This document shows positions 9,372-18,392 of a DNA stretch of 64,000 nucleotides, piece by piece (the stretch's first letter is position 1; each line of letters begins with the position of its first letter). The notes under the pieces were generated by a model. It was not told where the DNA came from. It was given only the letters and a program-made list of their open reading frames with translations, and did no database searches. The stretch is from contig CP047152.1 of NCBI GenBank assembly GCA_041879295.1, positions 3,663,501-3,727,500 of the forward strand. The letters run 5' to 3'. The stretch is from Pseudomonas putida. GTDB taxonomy: Bacteria > Pseudomonadota > Gammaproteobacteria > Pseudomonadales > Pseudomonadaceae. The position numbers were made by a program, and so were the translations under genes.

Positions 9372-9392
9372 ACCGCGCTCAGGAGGCGCGGT
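9372..9392. terminator. GC-rich hairpin after the phytochrome operon
   Basis: Perfect inverted repeat with 7-base arms (ACCGCGC and GCGCGGT) and a 7-base loop, 15 bases after the hybrid kinase stop. No T run follows on the plus strand, so an intrinsic terminator is only a guess; it may instead protect the mRNA 3' end. Confidence 0.4.
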
Positions 9393-9415
9393 GGCGCGCA
9401 AACCACACAAACGCG

Positions 9416-9447
9416 AAAACCCAGTGCTCATCTTTCCTGGCACTGGG
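9416..9447 (-). terminator. Intrinsic terminator of the tRNA-Gln transcript
   Basis: On the minus strand an 8-bp stem (CCCAGTGC / GCACTGGG) with a 12-base loop is followed directly by TTTT. It lies 25 bases past the CCA end of the tRNA, as expected for a single tRNA unit. Confidence 0.75.
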
Positions 9448-9471
9448 TGAAATACGTTTGAATCTGAAAAA

Positions 9472-9546
9472 TGGCAGGGGCGGCTGGATTCGAACCAACG
9501 CATGGCAGGATCAAAACCTGCTGCCTTACCGCTTGGCGACGCCCCT
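9472..9546 (-). tRNA. tRNA-Gln (anticodon TTG)
   Basis: 75-nt tRNA gene with encoded CCA. The 7-bp acceptor stem AGGGGCG/CGCCCCT pairs fully. The D arm (GCCAAGCGGTAAGGC), the anticodon arm GCAGG-TTTTGAT-CCTGC with anticodon TTG at the centre, and the T arm (GTTGG-TTCGAAT-CCAGC) all fold. TTG reads CAA glutamine codons. It stands alone between the phytochrome operon and the YdcH-like gene, with its own terminator. No attachment-site duplication of its 3' end was noticed nearby. Confidence 0.96.
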
Positions 9547-9576
9547 GTATCGGATGCAGCATTTGCTGCCCTGACA

Positions 9577-9614
9577 ATTCCAAGTGAGTGACAACTGGGT
9601 TGTTGTCTTGGAAT
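9577..9614. repeat. Nested inverted repeat just upstream of tRNA-Gln
   Basis: Outer arms ATTCCAA/TTGGAAT and inner arms GACAAC/GTTGTC form one interrupted palindrome with a 6-base tip. A smaller hairpin (GCAGCA-TT-TGCTGC) lies at 9556-9569 between it and the tRNA 5' end. Position suggests the promoter or leader of the tRNA unit; function unknown. Confidence 0.5.
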
Positions 9615-9805
9615 GCGCGGCACTTTAACAACAAACTTTCGGTCTGTGAACCCCCCTGATAAAAAAATTGCCAAAAAAACAGCGAGTTAATCATTTCGGC
9701 TCGGGTGCAGCGACCGTCCGTCGGTTTCCGCCTGCCTCGCTTCAACACAATCGCATTCCGCACTTCCAATCAGATAAGCCCATTGCATTGACCAAGGAGG
9801 ACCCC

Positions 9806-10048
9806 ATGCCTGTCTCTCACGACCTCTACCAGGACCTGCACTACCCGCGCGAAATCGTCCAGCAGCGCCGCCAGCAGGACAAGGCGCTGGACCGCCTGCT
9901 GGACGAGTACGTGGACATCGACAACCAGGTGCTGGCTGCCGAATCGATATCGGCCGGTAATTTCGTCGACGAAGACCTGCGCCACCTCAAGGAGCGTCGC
10001 CTGGCGGTGAAGTACATGATCGAGCGCCAACTGGAGCGCAAGGCATAG
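9806..10048 (+). CDS. YdcH-like DUF465 small helical protein
   Basis: 80-aa protein predicted to be almost entirely helical. The ATG at 9806 is set by a full AAGGAGG at 9794-9800; an open frame extends upstream but lacks a start signal. The C-terminal part DEDLRHLKERRLAVKYMIERQL matches the pattern of the DUF465/YdcH family (a heptad-like helix with LKERRLALKDEI-type core), while the N-terminal part is longer than usual. Family function is unknown. The strong ribosome site and codon use argue for a real, well-translated gene. Confidence 0.82.
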   Translation: MPVSHDLYQDLHYPREIVQQRRQQDKALDRLLDEYVDIDNQVLAAESISAGNFVDEDLRHLKERRLAVKYMIERQLERKA

Positions 10049-10180
10049 CCCGTACAGGTACAACAGGCGGTCAGACCTATCGCAAGAAGTGATGATTGCC
10101 CGGCACTTTCTCTATTAGTCAAAATGGCCGCCCTCGGGCAAGCTGCAGGCTGCCCCACCATCGCCCAAGGAGCGTTGCTT

Positions 10181-11251
10181 TTGTCTGCCTGGATCCCCAC
10201 CCCCCTGCGCCAGCTTGGCCAACGCTTGCGCGGCACCGCCAATCAACAGAGCGAGCTGCTCGGCTGGTTCGAGGACAAGGCGCACAGCCGCGGTTATCAG
10301 CTGAGTGACGGTCAGCGGCGGGTAATTCACTGCATGGCCGAACAACTGACGCAGCTTGAACAAGGCCAACCGCGCAGCCTGTACCTGTACGGCTCGGTCG
10401 GCCGTGGTAAAAGCTGGCTGCTCGATGGCTTTTTCCAGGCCGTGCCGATAACCGCCAAGCTGCGCCTGCACTTTCATGACTTCTTTGCACGCCTGCACCA
10501 GGGCATGCACCGCCACCAGGCGCTGGACGACGCGCTGGGCGCAACGCTAAACGAGCTGGTGGGCGGTTGCCAGGTGCTGTGCTTCGACGAATTCCACGTG
10601 CATGACATAGGCGATGCCATGCTGCTCACCCGGCTGTTCAACGCCTTGTTCGCCCGAGGCGTGTACGTGCTGGTGACTTCTAACTACGCACCCGAAGGGT
10701 TGCTGCCCAACCCGCTGTATCACGAGCGTTTTCTGCCGGTCATTCGCCTGATCAACAGCTCGATGCAAGTGCTCGAAGTCGGTGGCGACACCGATTTTCG
10801 AAGCTTGCCGGCCAACCGCGAGCATCAGCGTTTTACCCAGGGCCATTATGTCTGGCCGGGTGATGCGGCGCAGCGCCAGACGCTGAACGTGCCGAACGAA
10901 CACCCGGTGATGCTGGAAGTGAACAAGCGCCCGCTGCGGGCGCTGGCCGTCGATGGCCGACGGGTAGTGCTTGGTTTTGACGATCTGTGCGAGAAGGCCA
11001 CCGCGGTCATCGACTACCTGGTGCTGGCCAGGGACTATGACGAGTGGGTCATCGATGGGCTGGATGACCTCTCGGAGTGTTCGCTGGCGGCTCAGCAGCG
11101 CTTCGTCAACCTGGTAGATGTGCTGTATGACCAGGATCGGCGGGTGGTTGTGATCGGTAAACGACCGCTGGAAGAGAGCCTGGGCGGCCCACTGGCCGAC
11201 CTGATGCGTACCCGCAGCCGGTTGGGGCAACTGCACCAGATTGCCCCCTGA
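10181..11251 (+). CDS. zapE: AFG1/ZapE-family cell division ATPase
   Basis: P-loop ATPase of the AFG1-like family; ZapE in E. coli is a Z-ring-associated ATPase. 356 aa from the TTG at 10181, which has AAGGAG 8 bases upstream; an ATG at 10124 in the same frame gives 375 aa but has no ribosome site. Walker A is GSVGRGKS (71-78), Walker B CFDEFHVHD with Asp136-Glu137, and the family segment VLVTSNYAPEGLLPNPLYHERFLPVI (in pieces) is present. It is shorter and more divergent than the standard gamma-proteobacterial ZapE by memory, and pseudomonads usually carry another copy near the cell division or ribosomal genes, so this may be a paralogue. Confidence 0.85.
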   Translation: MSAWIPTPLRQLGQRLRGTANQQSELLGWFEDKAHSRGYQLSDGQRRVIHCMAEQLTQLEQGQPRSLYLYGSVGRGKSWLLDGFFQAVPITAKLRLHFHDFFARLHQGMHRHQALDDALGATLNELVGGCQVLCFDEFHVHDIGDAMLLTRLFNALFARGVYVLVTSNYAPEGLLPNPLYHERFLPVIRLINSSMQVLEVGGDTDFRSLPANREHQRFTQGHYVWPGDAAQRQTLNVPNEHPVMLEVNKRPLRALAVDGRRVVLGFDDLCEKATAVIDYLVLARDYDEWVIDGLDDLSECSLAAQQRFVNLVDVLYDQDRRVVVIGKRPLEESLGGPLADLMRTRSRLGQLHQIAP

Positions 11252-11274
11252 GCCTGCAGTGCCTGAGACGGCCC

Positions 11275-11338
11275 TTTCGCGGGTGAACCCGCTCCTACGA
11301 ACCACCGATGCGTGTGTAGGAGCGGGTTTACCCGCGAA
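11275..11338. repeat. Pair of inverted REP elements
   Basis: Two facing copies of a Pseudomonas-type REP palindrome (core GCGGGT..ACCCGC followed by GCTCCTAC) at 11275-11298 and 11316-11338. They sit between the convergent zapE and prpE genes. Confidence 0.8.
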
Positions 11339-11390
11339 TACGGTGGCAGCGCCAACGGTGAACGACCGGTGGAAACTGGCCAGCAGGCCC

Positions 11391-11431
11391 GGCCCCTTCG
11401 CGGGTGGAGGCGCTTCGCCCGCGAAAGGGCC
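11391..11431. terminator. Long palindrome between convergent zapE and prpE
   Basis: Near-perfect palindrome with arms GGCCCCTTCGCGGG and CCCGCGAAAGGGCC. It lies 15 bases before the 3' end of prpE and could end transcription from both sides, though no clear T run follows. It shares the TTCGCGGG core with the nearby REP pair. Confidence 0.5.
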
Positions 11432-11446
11432 ATCGAGGTCAAACCA

Positions 11447-13336
11447 TCAGCCCGCCCTGGGCAAATCCGCCAGCACCGCTTCGATCTCGCCCAGCACTGC
11501 CGGGTCATCCAAGGTCGAAGGCGGCACATAATCCTGCCCATCGGCAATCTTGCGCAGCACCGCCCGTAGAATCTTGCCGGAACGGGTCTTGGGCAGGCGC
11601 TTCACCAGCCGAACCCGGTTGAAACAGGCCAGCGGGCCGATTTCCTCGCGCACGCTGCCCACCAGCTCCACCAGCAACTGCGCCTCGGCAATGCCCTCGC
11701 CATCCTTGAGTACCACCAGCGCCAGCGGTACCTGGCCCTTGATCTCGTCATGCACGCCGATCACTGCGCACTCCGCGACCGCCGGGTGGCGGGCGACCAG
11801 GTCTTCCATTTCGCCGGTGGACAGGCGATGACCGGAAACGTTGATCACATCATCGGTGCGCCCCATGATGTAGACGAAGCCATCATCGTCCAGATAGCCG
11901 CCATCGCCCGTGTGGTAGTAACCCGGATACGTGCGCAGATAGGCCTGCAGGTAGCGCTCGTGATCCCCCCATAGTGTCTGACTGCAACCGGGTGGCAATG
12001 GCAGGGCAATCACGATCGACCCCTGATGGTTGGCCCCGAGCAAGTGGCCTTCGTCATCCAGCACGCGAACGTTGTAGCCAGGCACCGCCCGGTTGCTCGA
12101 CCCTGGCTTCGCCGCGCTGCCCTCCAGCCCGACGCAAGGCGCGGTGACCGGCCAGCCGGTCTCGGTCTGCCACCAGTGATCGTGCACCGGCTTGCCACTC
12201 ACCCGCTCCAGCCATTCATGGGTGCTGGAATCCAGCTTTTCCCCCGCCAGGAACAGTTGCCGCAGCGAGCTGAGGTCATGTTTGCGGATCAGTTCGCCCT
12301 CCGGGTCTTCCTTGCGGATGGCGCGCATGGCCGTCGGTGCACAGAACAGCGCGTTGACCTGATACTGCTCCACCACCCGCCAATAGGCCGAAGCATCCGG
12401 GGTGCGGATCGGCTTGCCTTCGTAGAACACCGTGGTACAGCCGCTCATCAACGGCCCATAGACGATCAGTGAATGGCCGACCACCCAACCGACGTCGGAA
12501 ATGCCCCACCACACATCGCCGGCCTGCATGCCATAGATATGGCGCATGGCATAACACAGCGCCACGGCATTGCCGCCGTTTTCCCGGACGATACCCTTGG
12601 GTTTCCCGGTGGTGCCCGACGTGTACATGATGTATAGCGGGTCGCCGGCATCCAGCTCCACAGGCGCCACCGGCTCGGCACCGGCCAAGGCCGCCTGCCA
12701 GTCCAGGTCGCGGCCTGGCAGCAGCTCAGCGTGCGCCTGCGGCCGCTGCAGCACCAGCACATTGCGCGGCTGGTGCCGGGCCAGTTGCAGGGCGCGGTCA
12801 ACCAGCGGCTTGTATGCAATGACCCGGTCGAACTCCAGCCCACACGATGCCGTCAGCAACAAGGTAGGGCGGGCGTCATCGATGCGCAGGGCCAACTCGT
12901 TGGCGGCAAAGCCACCGAACACGACCGAATGCACCGCGCCGATCCGCGCGCAGGCCAGCATCGCCATGGCCGCTTGCGGCACCATGGGCATGTAGATGAT
13001 CACCCCATCGCCCTTGTTCACCCCCAGCTGGCGCAGCAAGCCGGCCAGGCGTGCTACCTCATCACGTAACTGGTTGTAGGTGTAAGTCTGCTGCACGCCG
13101 GTCACTGGCGAATCGTAGATCAGCGCCAACTGCTCGCCCCGGCCCTGCTCGATCTGGTGATCGAGGGCCAGGTAACAGCTGTTGAGGCGGCCATCAGCGA
13201 ACCAGCGGTGGGTCCCGTCGGCGTTGTCTTGCAGGGTCAGGGCAGGCTTGCGGTGCCAGGCCAGGTGTGCGGCCTGTTCCGCCCAGAAAGCGGCAGGGTC
13301 GGAAATGGAATGGGCGTAGCTGTGCTGGTAGCTCAT
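11447..13336 (-). CDS. prpE: Propionate-CoA ligase (acyl-CoA synthetase)
   Basis: Activates propionate (or acetate) to the acyl-CoA through an acyl-adenylate. 629 aa from the ATG at 13336; a longer frame to 13402 lacks a ribosome site, and the chosen start is also weak. Motifs: YTSGTTGKPKGIVRENGG (ATP binding), WWQTETGWP and the A10 segment LPKTRSGKILR with the lysine that is commonly acylated. TETGWP, rather than the TETGG of acetyl-CoA synthetases, favours propionate use. It lies apart from the prp operon found 10 kb downstream, next to a divergent LysR regulator. Its product feeds the methylcitrate cycle encoded at 23768-31518. Confidence 0.88.
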   Translation of the reverse strand: MSYQHSYAHSISDPAAFWAEQAAHLAWHRKPALTLQDNADGTHRWFADGRLNSCYLALDHQIEQGRGEQLALIYDSPVTGVQQTYTYNQLRDEVARLAGLLRQLGVNKGDGVIIYMPMVPQAAMAMLACARIGAVHSVVFGGFAANELALRIDDARPTLLLTASCGLEFDRVIAYKPLVDRALQLARHQPRNVLVLQRPQAHAELLPGRDLDWQAALAGAEPVAPVELDAGDPLYIMYTSGTTGKPKGIVRENGGNAVALCYAMRHIYGMQAGDVWWGISDVGWVVGHSLIVYGPLMSGCTTVFYEGKPIRTPDASAYWRVVEQYQVNALFCAPTAMRAIRKEDPEGELIRKHDLSSLRQLFLAGEKLDSSTHEWLERVSGKPVHDHWWQTETGWPVTAPCVGLEGSAAKPGSSNRAVPGYNVRVLDDEGHLLGANHQGSIVIALPLPPGCSQTLWGDHERYLQAYLRTYPGYYHTGDGGYLDDDGFVYIMGRTDDVINVSGHRLSTGEMEDLVARHPAVAECAVIGVHDEIKGQVPLALVVLKDGEGIAEAQLLVELVGSVREEIGPLACFNRVRLVKRLPKTRSGKILRAVLRKIADGQDYVPPSTLDDPAVLGEIEAVLADLPRAG

Positions 13337-13515
13337 GTCGTCAGAAACCCGGTACTTGTTGTTATTGAAGGGCGAAACTTGAGTATGGACCGCTACACCC
13401 ACCCTGCCATGGGACTAAAGTCACAACCGACCTGCAAATTTGCAGACAACGCAATAACGCCCCATAACAGTGCAAAGCCTCTAGAATAGGCACCCCCTCA
13501 AACACCGAGCAGCCC

Positions 13516-14382
13516 ATGGACATCGATCAGGCCCGTACCTTCCTGGAAATTGTGCGTTGCGGCAGCCTGGTCGCCGCAGCCGAACGCCTGTTCGTGTCAC
13601 AAACCGCGATCACCGCGCGCGTGCAGCGCCTGGAGCAGCAACTGGGTTGCCAGCTGTTCGTGCGTAGCCGCAGCGGCGCCAGCCTGACCAGCGATGGCGA
13701 AGCGTTCGTCAGTTATGCCAACCAGTTGGTGCAAACCTGGGAAGCCGCGCGCCGCGACCTGCCGTTGCCTGAAGGTTGCCAGCAGGTGCTGCATGTCGGC
13801 GGTGAGGTGAGCCTGGGCAACCCGATGATGCTCGACTGGGTAAGTGCCCTGCACCGCGAACTGCCCAGCCATGCCATCCGCAGCGAGGTCAGCGATGGAG
13901 AATCGCTGCTGCGCAAGGTCGAGATGGGCTTGCTGGACGCCGCGCTGGTCTACCAGCCGACCTACGGCCCAGGACTGCAGGTGGAACAGTTGATGGAAGA
14001 GAAGCTGATTCGCGTGCGCCGGGTCGACCGGCCCGAACCATATATCTACATCGACTGGGGCGAGGCCTTCCGCCGCCAGCATGATGCGGCCCTGCCCGAC
14101 CGCGCGCGCCCGGCGTTAAGCTTCAACCTTGGCCCGTTGGCCCTGCAGTTCATACTCGACCAAGGCGGCAGTGGCTACTTCCGCACGCGGGTGGTGCAGG
14201 CCTATCTGGACAGCGGCGTGTTCGAGCGGGTACCGCAGGCACCGGAGTTCACCTACCCGACCTTCCTGGTGTACCCACGCAAACGCGACAGCGAAGCCCT
14301 GCAACAGGCCTTCGCCATCCTGCGTCGGCTGGTAGCTGCCGGCGCCAGCGACTGGTCACAACGCTGGGACCCGGTTATCTGA
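13516..14382 (+). CDS. LysR-family transcription regulator
   Basis: 288 aa. N-terminal winged helix (residues 1-60, DIDQARTFLEIVRCGSLVAAAERLFVSQTAITARVQRLE in pieces) followed by the type-2 periplasmic-binding-like effector domain. It is transcribed away from prpE with 179 bases between the start codons, the classic arrangement of a LysR regulator and its target, so control of prpE is a fair guess. Alternatively it acts elsewhere and autoregulates. The last 27 bases overlap the 3' end of the convergent HPP/CBS gene. The effector cannot be named from sequence. Confidence 0.9.
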   Translation: MDIDQARTFLEIVRCGSLVAAAERLFVSQTAITARVQRLEQQLGCQLFVRSRSGASLTSDGEAFVSYANQLVQTWEAARRDLPLPEGCQQVLHVGGEVSLGNPMMLDWVSALHRELPSHAIRSEVSDGESLLRKVEMGLLDAALVYQPTYGPGLQVEQLMEEKLIRVRRVDRPEPYIYIDWGEAFRRQHDAALPDRARPALSFNLGPLALQFILDQGGSGYFRTRVVQAYLDSGVFERVPQAPEFTYPTFLVYPRKRDSEALQQAFAILRRLVAAGASDWSQRWDPVI

Positions 14383-15510
14383 AGCCTCGGTCTTGCTGAG
14401 CAACTGGCGCTTGAGGCCGGCAATCAGGTCGGTCTGGGTGATCACCCCCACCAGCTTGTCGCCATCAAGCACCGGCAAGCAGTGCAGGCCTTGTTCGCAC
14501 AACAAAGGCAGCAAGCGTTCCAGCGGGTGCTGGCTGCTGACACTTACAACCCGCGTGCTCATCACTTGCGCCATGCGCACTGCCTTGCGGCCGAACAGGC
14601 CGCGCCAGCCGCAACGGCCACGCTGCATGGCCGGGCCAACCAGGTCGCTGAGGCTGACGATGCCCACAAGCTTGCCGTGCTGCAGTACAGGCAGGGTTTT
14701 CAGGTGATGGCTGGCGAGCATTTTCCACGCCTGCTCCAGCGTGGTATCAGGCGTGGCGAACTGCACATCGCGGGACATCACCGAGGCTGCGGTGATACCA
14801 CCAAGGCTGCGCTGCAGGGCGTGCTGCTCGGTCGCAAGGATGATGCGCTCCAGCTCGTCGCGGGTGACGTCGACAAACTCGCCCAGCTCTTCCAGGGCCT
14901 GGTCCAGGTCTTCACCGCGGATGCCGACCCGCTCGCCGGGCAGCGGGTCATGGGTGTGGTGCAGGTCTTTGCGCGGCACCGCGCCTTTCGGGTAGCGCAC
15001 ACCCGTCAGGCGGTTGTAGGCGATTGCCACGCTCACCAGGATCAGCGCATTGAGCAGCACCGGCTCCAGCAGGTGATCGCCCATGGCAGTCAACCCCGTG
15101 TCGGCCAGCACCGCGCTCACCGCCACCCCGCCACCCGGTGGGTGCAGACAGCGCAACAGGCACATGACCAGGATCGAGATACCGAGCGCCGCAGCAGCCA
15201 CCCACAGCTCCGGGCCGAAGCCTTCGCGCATCGCCAGCCCTACAGCGCCGGCCACGGCGTAGCTGCCCAACACCGGCCAAGGTTGGGCCAATGGGCCGGA
15301 ATGCACGGCAAACACCAGTACCGCTGAAGCAGCCAGCGGGCCGAGCAAGTGCAGGGCGATGCTGGGCCCATAGGCCATGCTGGTCAGCCAGCCCGCGAGG
15401 AAAAGGCCAAGTAGCGCACCGATACCGGCACGCAACCATTCTTTGGGGGGGATGTTCAGGGGGGACGGCAGCAGCCGCTGCAGACGACTTTCGGAACGCG
15501 AGGCAGACAT
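14356..15510 (-). CDS. HPP-family integral membrane protein with two CBS domains
   Basis: 384 aa. The N-terminal half holds four or five hydrophobic helices (residues ~25-175) with the HPP signature LRCLHPPGGG at His123-Pro125. The C-terminal half has a charged linker and a CBS pair (~245-365; MSRDVQFATPDTTLEQAWKML and MAQVMSTRVVSVSSQHPLERLLPLL, in pieces). HPP proteins are linked to nitrite transport in cyanobacteria and plants, but the bacterial HPP-CBS form has no settled substrate. CBS domains suggest gating by adenine nucleotides. Convergent with the LysR gene, overlapping it by 27 bases. Confidence 0.88.
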   Translation of the reverse strand: MSASRSESRLQRLLPSPLNIPPKEWLRAGIGALLGLFLAGWLTSMAYGPSIALHLLGPLAASAVLVFAVHSGPLAQPWPVLGSYAVAGAVGLAMREGFGPELWVAAAALGISILVMCLLRCLHPPGGGVAVSAVLADTGLTAMGDHLLEPVLLNALILVSVAIAYNRLTGVRYPKGAVPRKDLHHTHDPLPGERVGIRGEDLDQALEELGEFVDVTRDELERIILATEQHALQRSLGGITAASVMSRDVQFATPDTTLEQAWKMLASHHLKTLPVLQHGKLVGIVSLSDLVGPAMQRGRCGWRGLFGRKAVRMAQVMSTRVVSVSSQHPLERLLPLLCEQGLHCLPVLDGDKLVGVITQTDLIAGLKRQLLSKTEASDNRVPAL

Positions 15511-15541
15511 TTGGGCAATCGGGATCTTTGGTTTTTCTGAT

Positions 15542-15573
15542 TAAAAAGAAAGCCCAGCCGAGCTGGCCTGGGC
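15542..15573 (-). terminator. Probable terminator downstream of the two-component operon
   Basis: Read on the minus strand, GCCCAG..CTGGGC form a stem and are followed by TTTCTTTTT. It lies 180 bases past the sensor kinase stop and 30 bases upstream of the HPP start, so it would insulate that gene. The rest of the 15511-15749 gap holds a palindrome around a run of seven T (15695-15717) and no gene. Confidence 0.55.
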
Positions 15574-15749
15574 CTCGTATTGCGCATGCAATACCACAAG
15601 GGGCTCCGTCCGTGGAAGGATGGAAACCGCAGGGTTTCGTGAGGGAGATTCTGCCGGGCGCAGCGGGATTGGGCTAATTCAAAAAAATGCGCCTGTACTG
15701 CAATTTTTTTGTAGTACTGACACCCTCGTGGCGCGCAGCGGCCCCGGCA

Positions 15750-17069
15750 TTATCGGGCCTTGCGCGGCAGGTCGATGCTCACTCGCAGGCCGCCCAACGG
15801 GCTTTCCAGCAAGGCCAGGTGCCCTTCCCAGGCATCAACGATGTCGCGCACGATGCCCAACCCAAGCCCATGCCCGTCCACCTGCTCGTCCAGCCGCGAA
15901 CCACGCTCCAGCACCTGCTGCCGCTGCCCTTGCGGAATACCCGGGCCATCGTCATCGACCCACAGCTGGTAGCCCTCGGCGTTCGACGCGATGCCCAGAC
16001 GCACCTCGCTGTCAGCCCACTTGCAGGCGTTGTCCAGCAGATTGCCCAACAGTTCCAGCACGTCCTCGCGGTCCCATGGCAACAACAGCCCGGGCGGCAC
16101 ATCACTTGCCAACAGCAGGCCCTCGCCATGAATCATGCCCAAGGTCCCGAGCAACCCCGGCAGTTCGGCATCACAATCGAACTGCGCGCCCGGCAGCGCA
16201 TCCCCTGCCAGGCGTGCACGGTTCAGCTCGCGCGCCAGACGCTCCTGAATCTGCTGCAACTGCTCGCGCATTTGCGCGCGTACCTCCGGCAGCCCCTGCA
16301 GGCGCTCACTGGAAGCCAGGCTCAGCAGCACCGCCAGCGGCGTCTTCAGCGCATGGCCGAGGTTACCAAGGGCGTTGCGTGAGCGGCGCAGGCTGTCTTC
16401 GGTATGGCTAAGCAAGTGGTTGATCTGCCCCACCAGCGGTACCAACTCGCTGGGCACCTCGGCATCCAGCTGCGAGCGCTGCCCCTGCTGCAACTGGGCA
16501 ATCTGCTGGCGTGCCCGTTCCAGCGGCCGCAGCGAGCGGGTGACCGTGATGCGCTGCAGCACCAGAATCAGGATCAGCGCCACCAGCCCCATGCCCAGGC
16601 CGATTTGCTGCAAGCGCCGGAAACCTTCGCGCACCGGTGAATAGTCTTGAGCCACACTGATCGAAATGTCCTGGCCCAGGCGCCGGTAGTCGGCACGCAG
16701 GGTCAGCAGTTGCTGGCCTTCCGGGCCCAGTTCATGGCTATCGGAAAGCCCGGGCGCTGCGGGCTTGGGCATGTCCAGGTCCCACAGCGAACGAGACCTC
16801 CAGGTACCCTGGTCAAGGTCAATGCGGAAGTAATAACCGGAAAACGGCCGCTGATAGGCAGCCGAGATGCGCCGCTCATCCAGCTGCAGGCCCGAAGGCC
16901 CACGCACCAATGCCACCAGAAGGTTCTCGCTTTCCTTGCGCAGGCCGTTTTCCAGATAACGTTGCAGGCCGGCTTCGAACAGCCACAAGGTCAGTTGCGC
17001 CAGCACCACGCCGACCACCACCAGCACCGCCACCAGGCCCAGGCTCAGGCGCGCCTGGATCGACTTCAC
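15750..17069 (-). CDS. Membrane sensor histidine kinase (BqsS/CarS-like)
   Basis: 439 aa with two membrane segments (residues ~9-31 and ~156-172) enclosing a ~125-residue periplasmic sensor, then HAMP-like linker, HisKA with His239 in [18 protein letters not shown], and HATPase ([29 protein letters not shown]). HALKTPLA is typical of the PhoQ/PmrB group. Downstream position in an operon of two PepSY proteins, an OmpR-type regulator and this kinase resembles the bqsPQRS (carRS) locus of P. aeruginosa, which responds to Fe(II) or Ca(II). That assignment rests on context; the exact RExxE iron motif was not found, only RKESE at 44-48. The start overlaps the regulator stop by 4 bases. Confidence 0.85.
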   Translation of the reverse strand: MKSIQARLSLGLVAVLVVVGVVLAQLTLWLFEAGLQRYLENGLRKESENLLVALVRGPSGLQLDERRISAAYQRPFSGYYFRIDLDQGTWRSRSLWDLDMPKPAAPGLSDSHELGPEGQQLLTLRADYRRLGQDISISVAQDYSPVREGFRRLQQIGLGMGLVALILILVLQRITVTRSLRPLERARQQIAQLQQGQRSQLDAEVPSELVPLVGQINHLLSHTEDSLRRSRNALGNLGHALKTPLAVLLSLASSERLQGLPEVRAQMREQLQQIQERLARELNRARLAGDALPGAQFDCDAELPGLLGTLGMIHGEGLLLASDVPPGLLLPWDREDVLELLGNLLDNACKWADSEVRLGIASNAEGYQLWVDDDGPGIPQGQRQQVLERGSRLDEQVDGHGLGLGIVRDIVDAWEGHLALLESPLGGLRVSIDLPRKAR

Positions 17070-17734
17070 TCACCGCTCCCGGCATAGATGTAGCCTTGCC
17101 CGCGTCGGGTTTCGATAACACTGCGACCCAGCTTGCGGCGCAAATGGTTGACGTGGACCTCCAGCACGTTCGAGTCGCGCTCGGTTTCACCGTCGTAGAG
17201 GTGCTCGGCCAGGTGGCTTTTGGACAGGATCTGCTGCGGGTGCAGCATGAAGTAGCGCAGCAGGCGGAACTCGGCCGCGGTCAGTTGCACATCCACACCC
17301 TCGCGACTCACGCACTGACGGCTTTCGTCAAGGTGCAGGCCGGCCGCTTCCAGCTTCGGCTGATTGGCCAGGCCACGGGCGCGGCGCAACAAGGCCTGGA
17401 TGCGCAACTGCAGCTCTTCGGGATGGAACGGCTTGCTCAGGTAATCGTCAGCCCCGGCCTTCAGCCCTTCGATGCGCTCGGCCCAGGAGCCGCGGGCGGT
17501 GAGGATCAATACCGGTGTGGCCAGGCCGGCGGCACGCCACTGGGCCAGCACGTCCAGGCCGGGCAAGCCAGGCAGGCCGAGGTCCAGGATGATCAGGTCG
17601 TAAGGCTCGCTTTGCCCCTGGTAAACCGCGTCACGGCCATCAGCCAGCCAGTCCACGGCATAGCCCTGGCGCTGCAGGCCGGCGGTCAGTTCATCGGCCA
17701 GCGGTACGTTGTCCTCGACAAGCAACAGGCGCAT
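17066..17734 (-). CDS. OmpR/PhoP-type response regulator (BqsR/CarR-like)
   Basis: 222 aa: receiver (1-115) with Asp51 in [13 protein letters not shown] and Lys in [10 protein letters not shown], then a winged-helix DNA-binding domain (~125-218; [53 protein letters not shown] in pieces, ending RGQGYIYAG). Pairs with the kinase whose start overlaps its stop by 4 bases. Its ATG immediately follows the PepSY gene stop (TGAATG), so all four genes are translationally linked. Confidence 0.92.
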   Translation of the reverse strand: MRLLLVEDNVPLADELTAGLQRQGYAVDWLADGRDAVYQGQSEPYDLIILDLGLPGLPGLDVLAQWRAAGLATPVLILTARGSWAERIEGLKAGADDYLSKPFHPEELQLRIQALLRRARGLANQPKLEAAGLHLDESRQCVSREGVDVQLTAAEFRLLRYFMLHPQQILSKSHLAEHLYDGETERDSNVLEVHVNHLRRKLGRSVIETRRGQGYIYAGSGE

Positions 17735-18049
17735 TCAGTCATCTTCCTCGTCTTTGAGCAGGGCGCCGGTGCTGGCATCGAGCTTGATCTCGCGCACCAC
17801 ACCTTCAGTCGTCAGCAACTCGACTTCATATTCGTAGCGATCATCGTCCTCTTCCAACTCGGCTTCCAGCAGACGCGCCCCGGGGTGACGCCCCAGGGCG
17901 GTCTCGAGCAGTTGTTCGAGCGGCAGGATGATACCCTTCTGACGGAGCTTCAGGGCTTCATCCTGGTCCAGGTCGCGGGCAACAGCCAGGGAGCAGACGG
18001 CAAGCAGCGAGAGCGCCAGGTAACGTGCCGTCCGGGATACATGGATCAT
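17735..18049 (-). CDS. Secreted PepSY-domain protein, second of a pair
   Basis: 104 aa with a signal peptide (ARYLALSLLAVCSLAVA) and a PepSY fold at ~35-100 (LEQLLETALGRHPGARLLEAELEEDDDRYEYEVELL, in pieces). Very acidic tail (LLKDEEDD). It probably acts in the periplasm, perhaps binding the metal cation or modulating the sensor domain of the kinase. One base is shared with the upstream PepSY gene stop. It matches the paired small periplasmic proteins of bqs/car loci in position and size. Confidence 0.85.
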   Translation of the reverse strand: MIHVSRTARYLALSLLAVCSLAVARDLDQDEALKLRQKGIILPLEQLLETALGRHPGARLLEAELEEDDDRYEYEVELLTTEGVVREIKLDASTGALLKDEEDD

Positions 18050-18357
18050 CAGCTGTCTCGTTCGTCCTTGAGTACCTCACCGGTCTTGGCATCCATGTCA
18101 ACGTCCCATTCGACGTTCTTCGTATCACGCAGCTCGACCTTGTAAATGTAGCGGCCGTACTCGTCTTCAAGTTCCGAGTCAGTGACGGTGGCGCCTGGAT
18201 GCTTGGCCACGGCAGCGGCCTTGAGCTCGTCCAGCGACTTGATGGTCTTGGCGTTGACCAGTTTGACCACTTCGTCAGGCTGAACGTCCTTGGCGAAGGC
18301 GGCATTGGCGCCCAGGGCGAGGGCAGCGGCGGTGATCAGGGCAGTCAAGGTTTTCAT
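18049..18357 (-). CDS. Secreted PepSY-domain protein, first of a pair
   Basis: 102 aa from the ATG at 18357, with AGGAGA 8 bases upstream; the frame is open to 18384 but without a start signal. Signal peptide at 1-22 (ALITAAALALGANAAFA), mature start KDVQPDEVVKLV, then PepSY (LDELKAAAVAKHPGATVTDSELEDEYGRYIYKVELRD, in pieces). Similar in plan to the gene that follows, so the two probably arose by duplication. First gene of the four-gene two-component operon. Confidence 0.87.
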   Translation of the reverse strand: MKTLTALITAAALALGANAAFAKDVQPDEVVKLVNAKTIKSLDELKAAAVAKHPGATVTDSELEDEYGRYIYKVELRDTKNVEWDVDMDAKTGEVLKDERDS

Positions 18358-18392
18358 CGTTCTTCTCTCCTGAGAACTGTGCAAGTTGTCTA

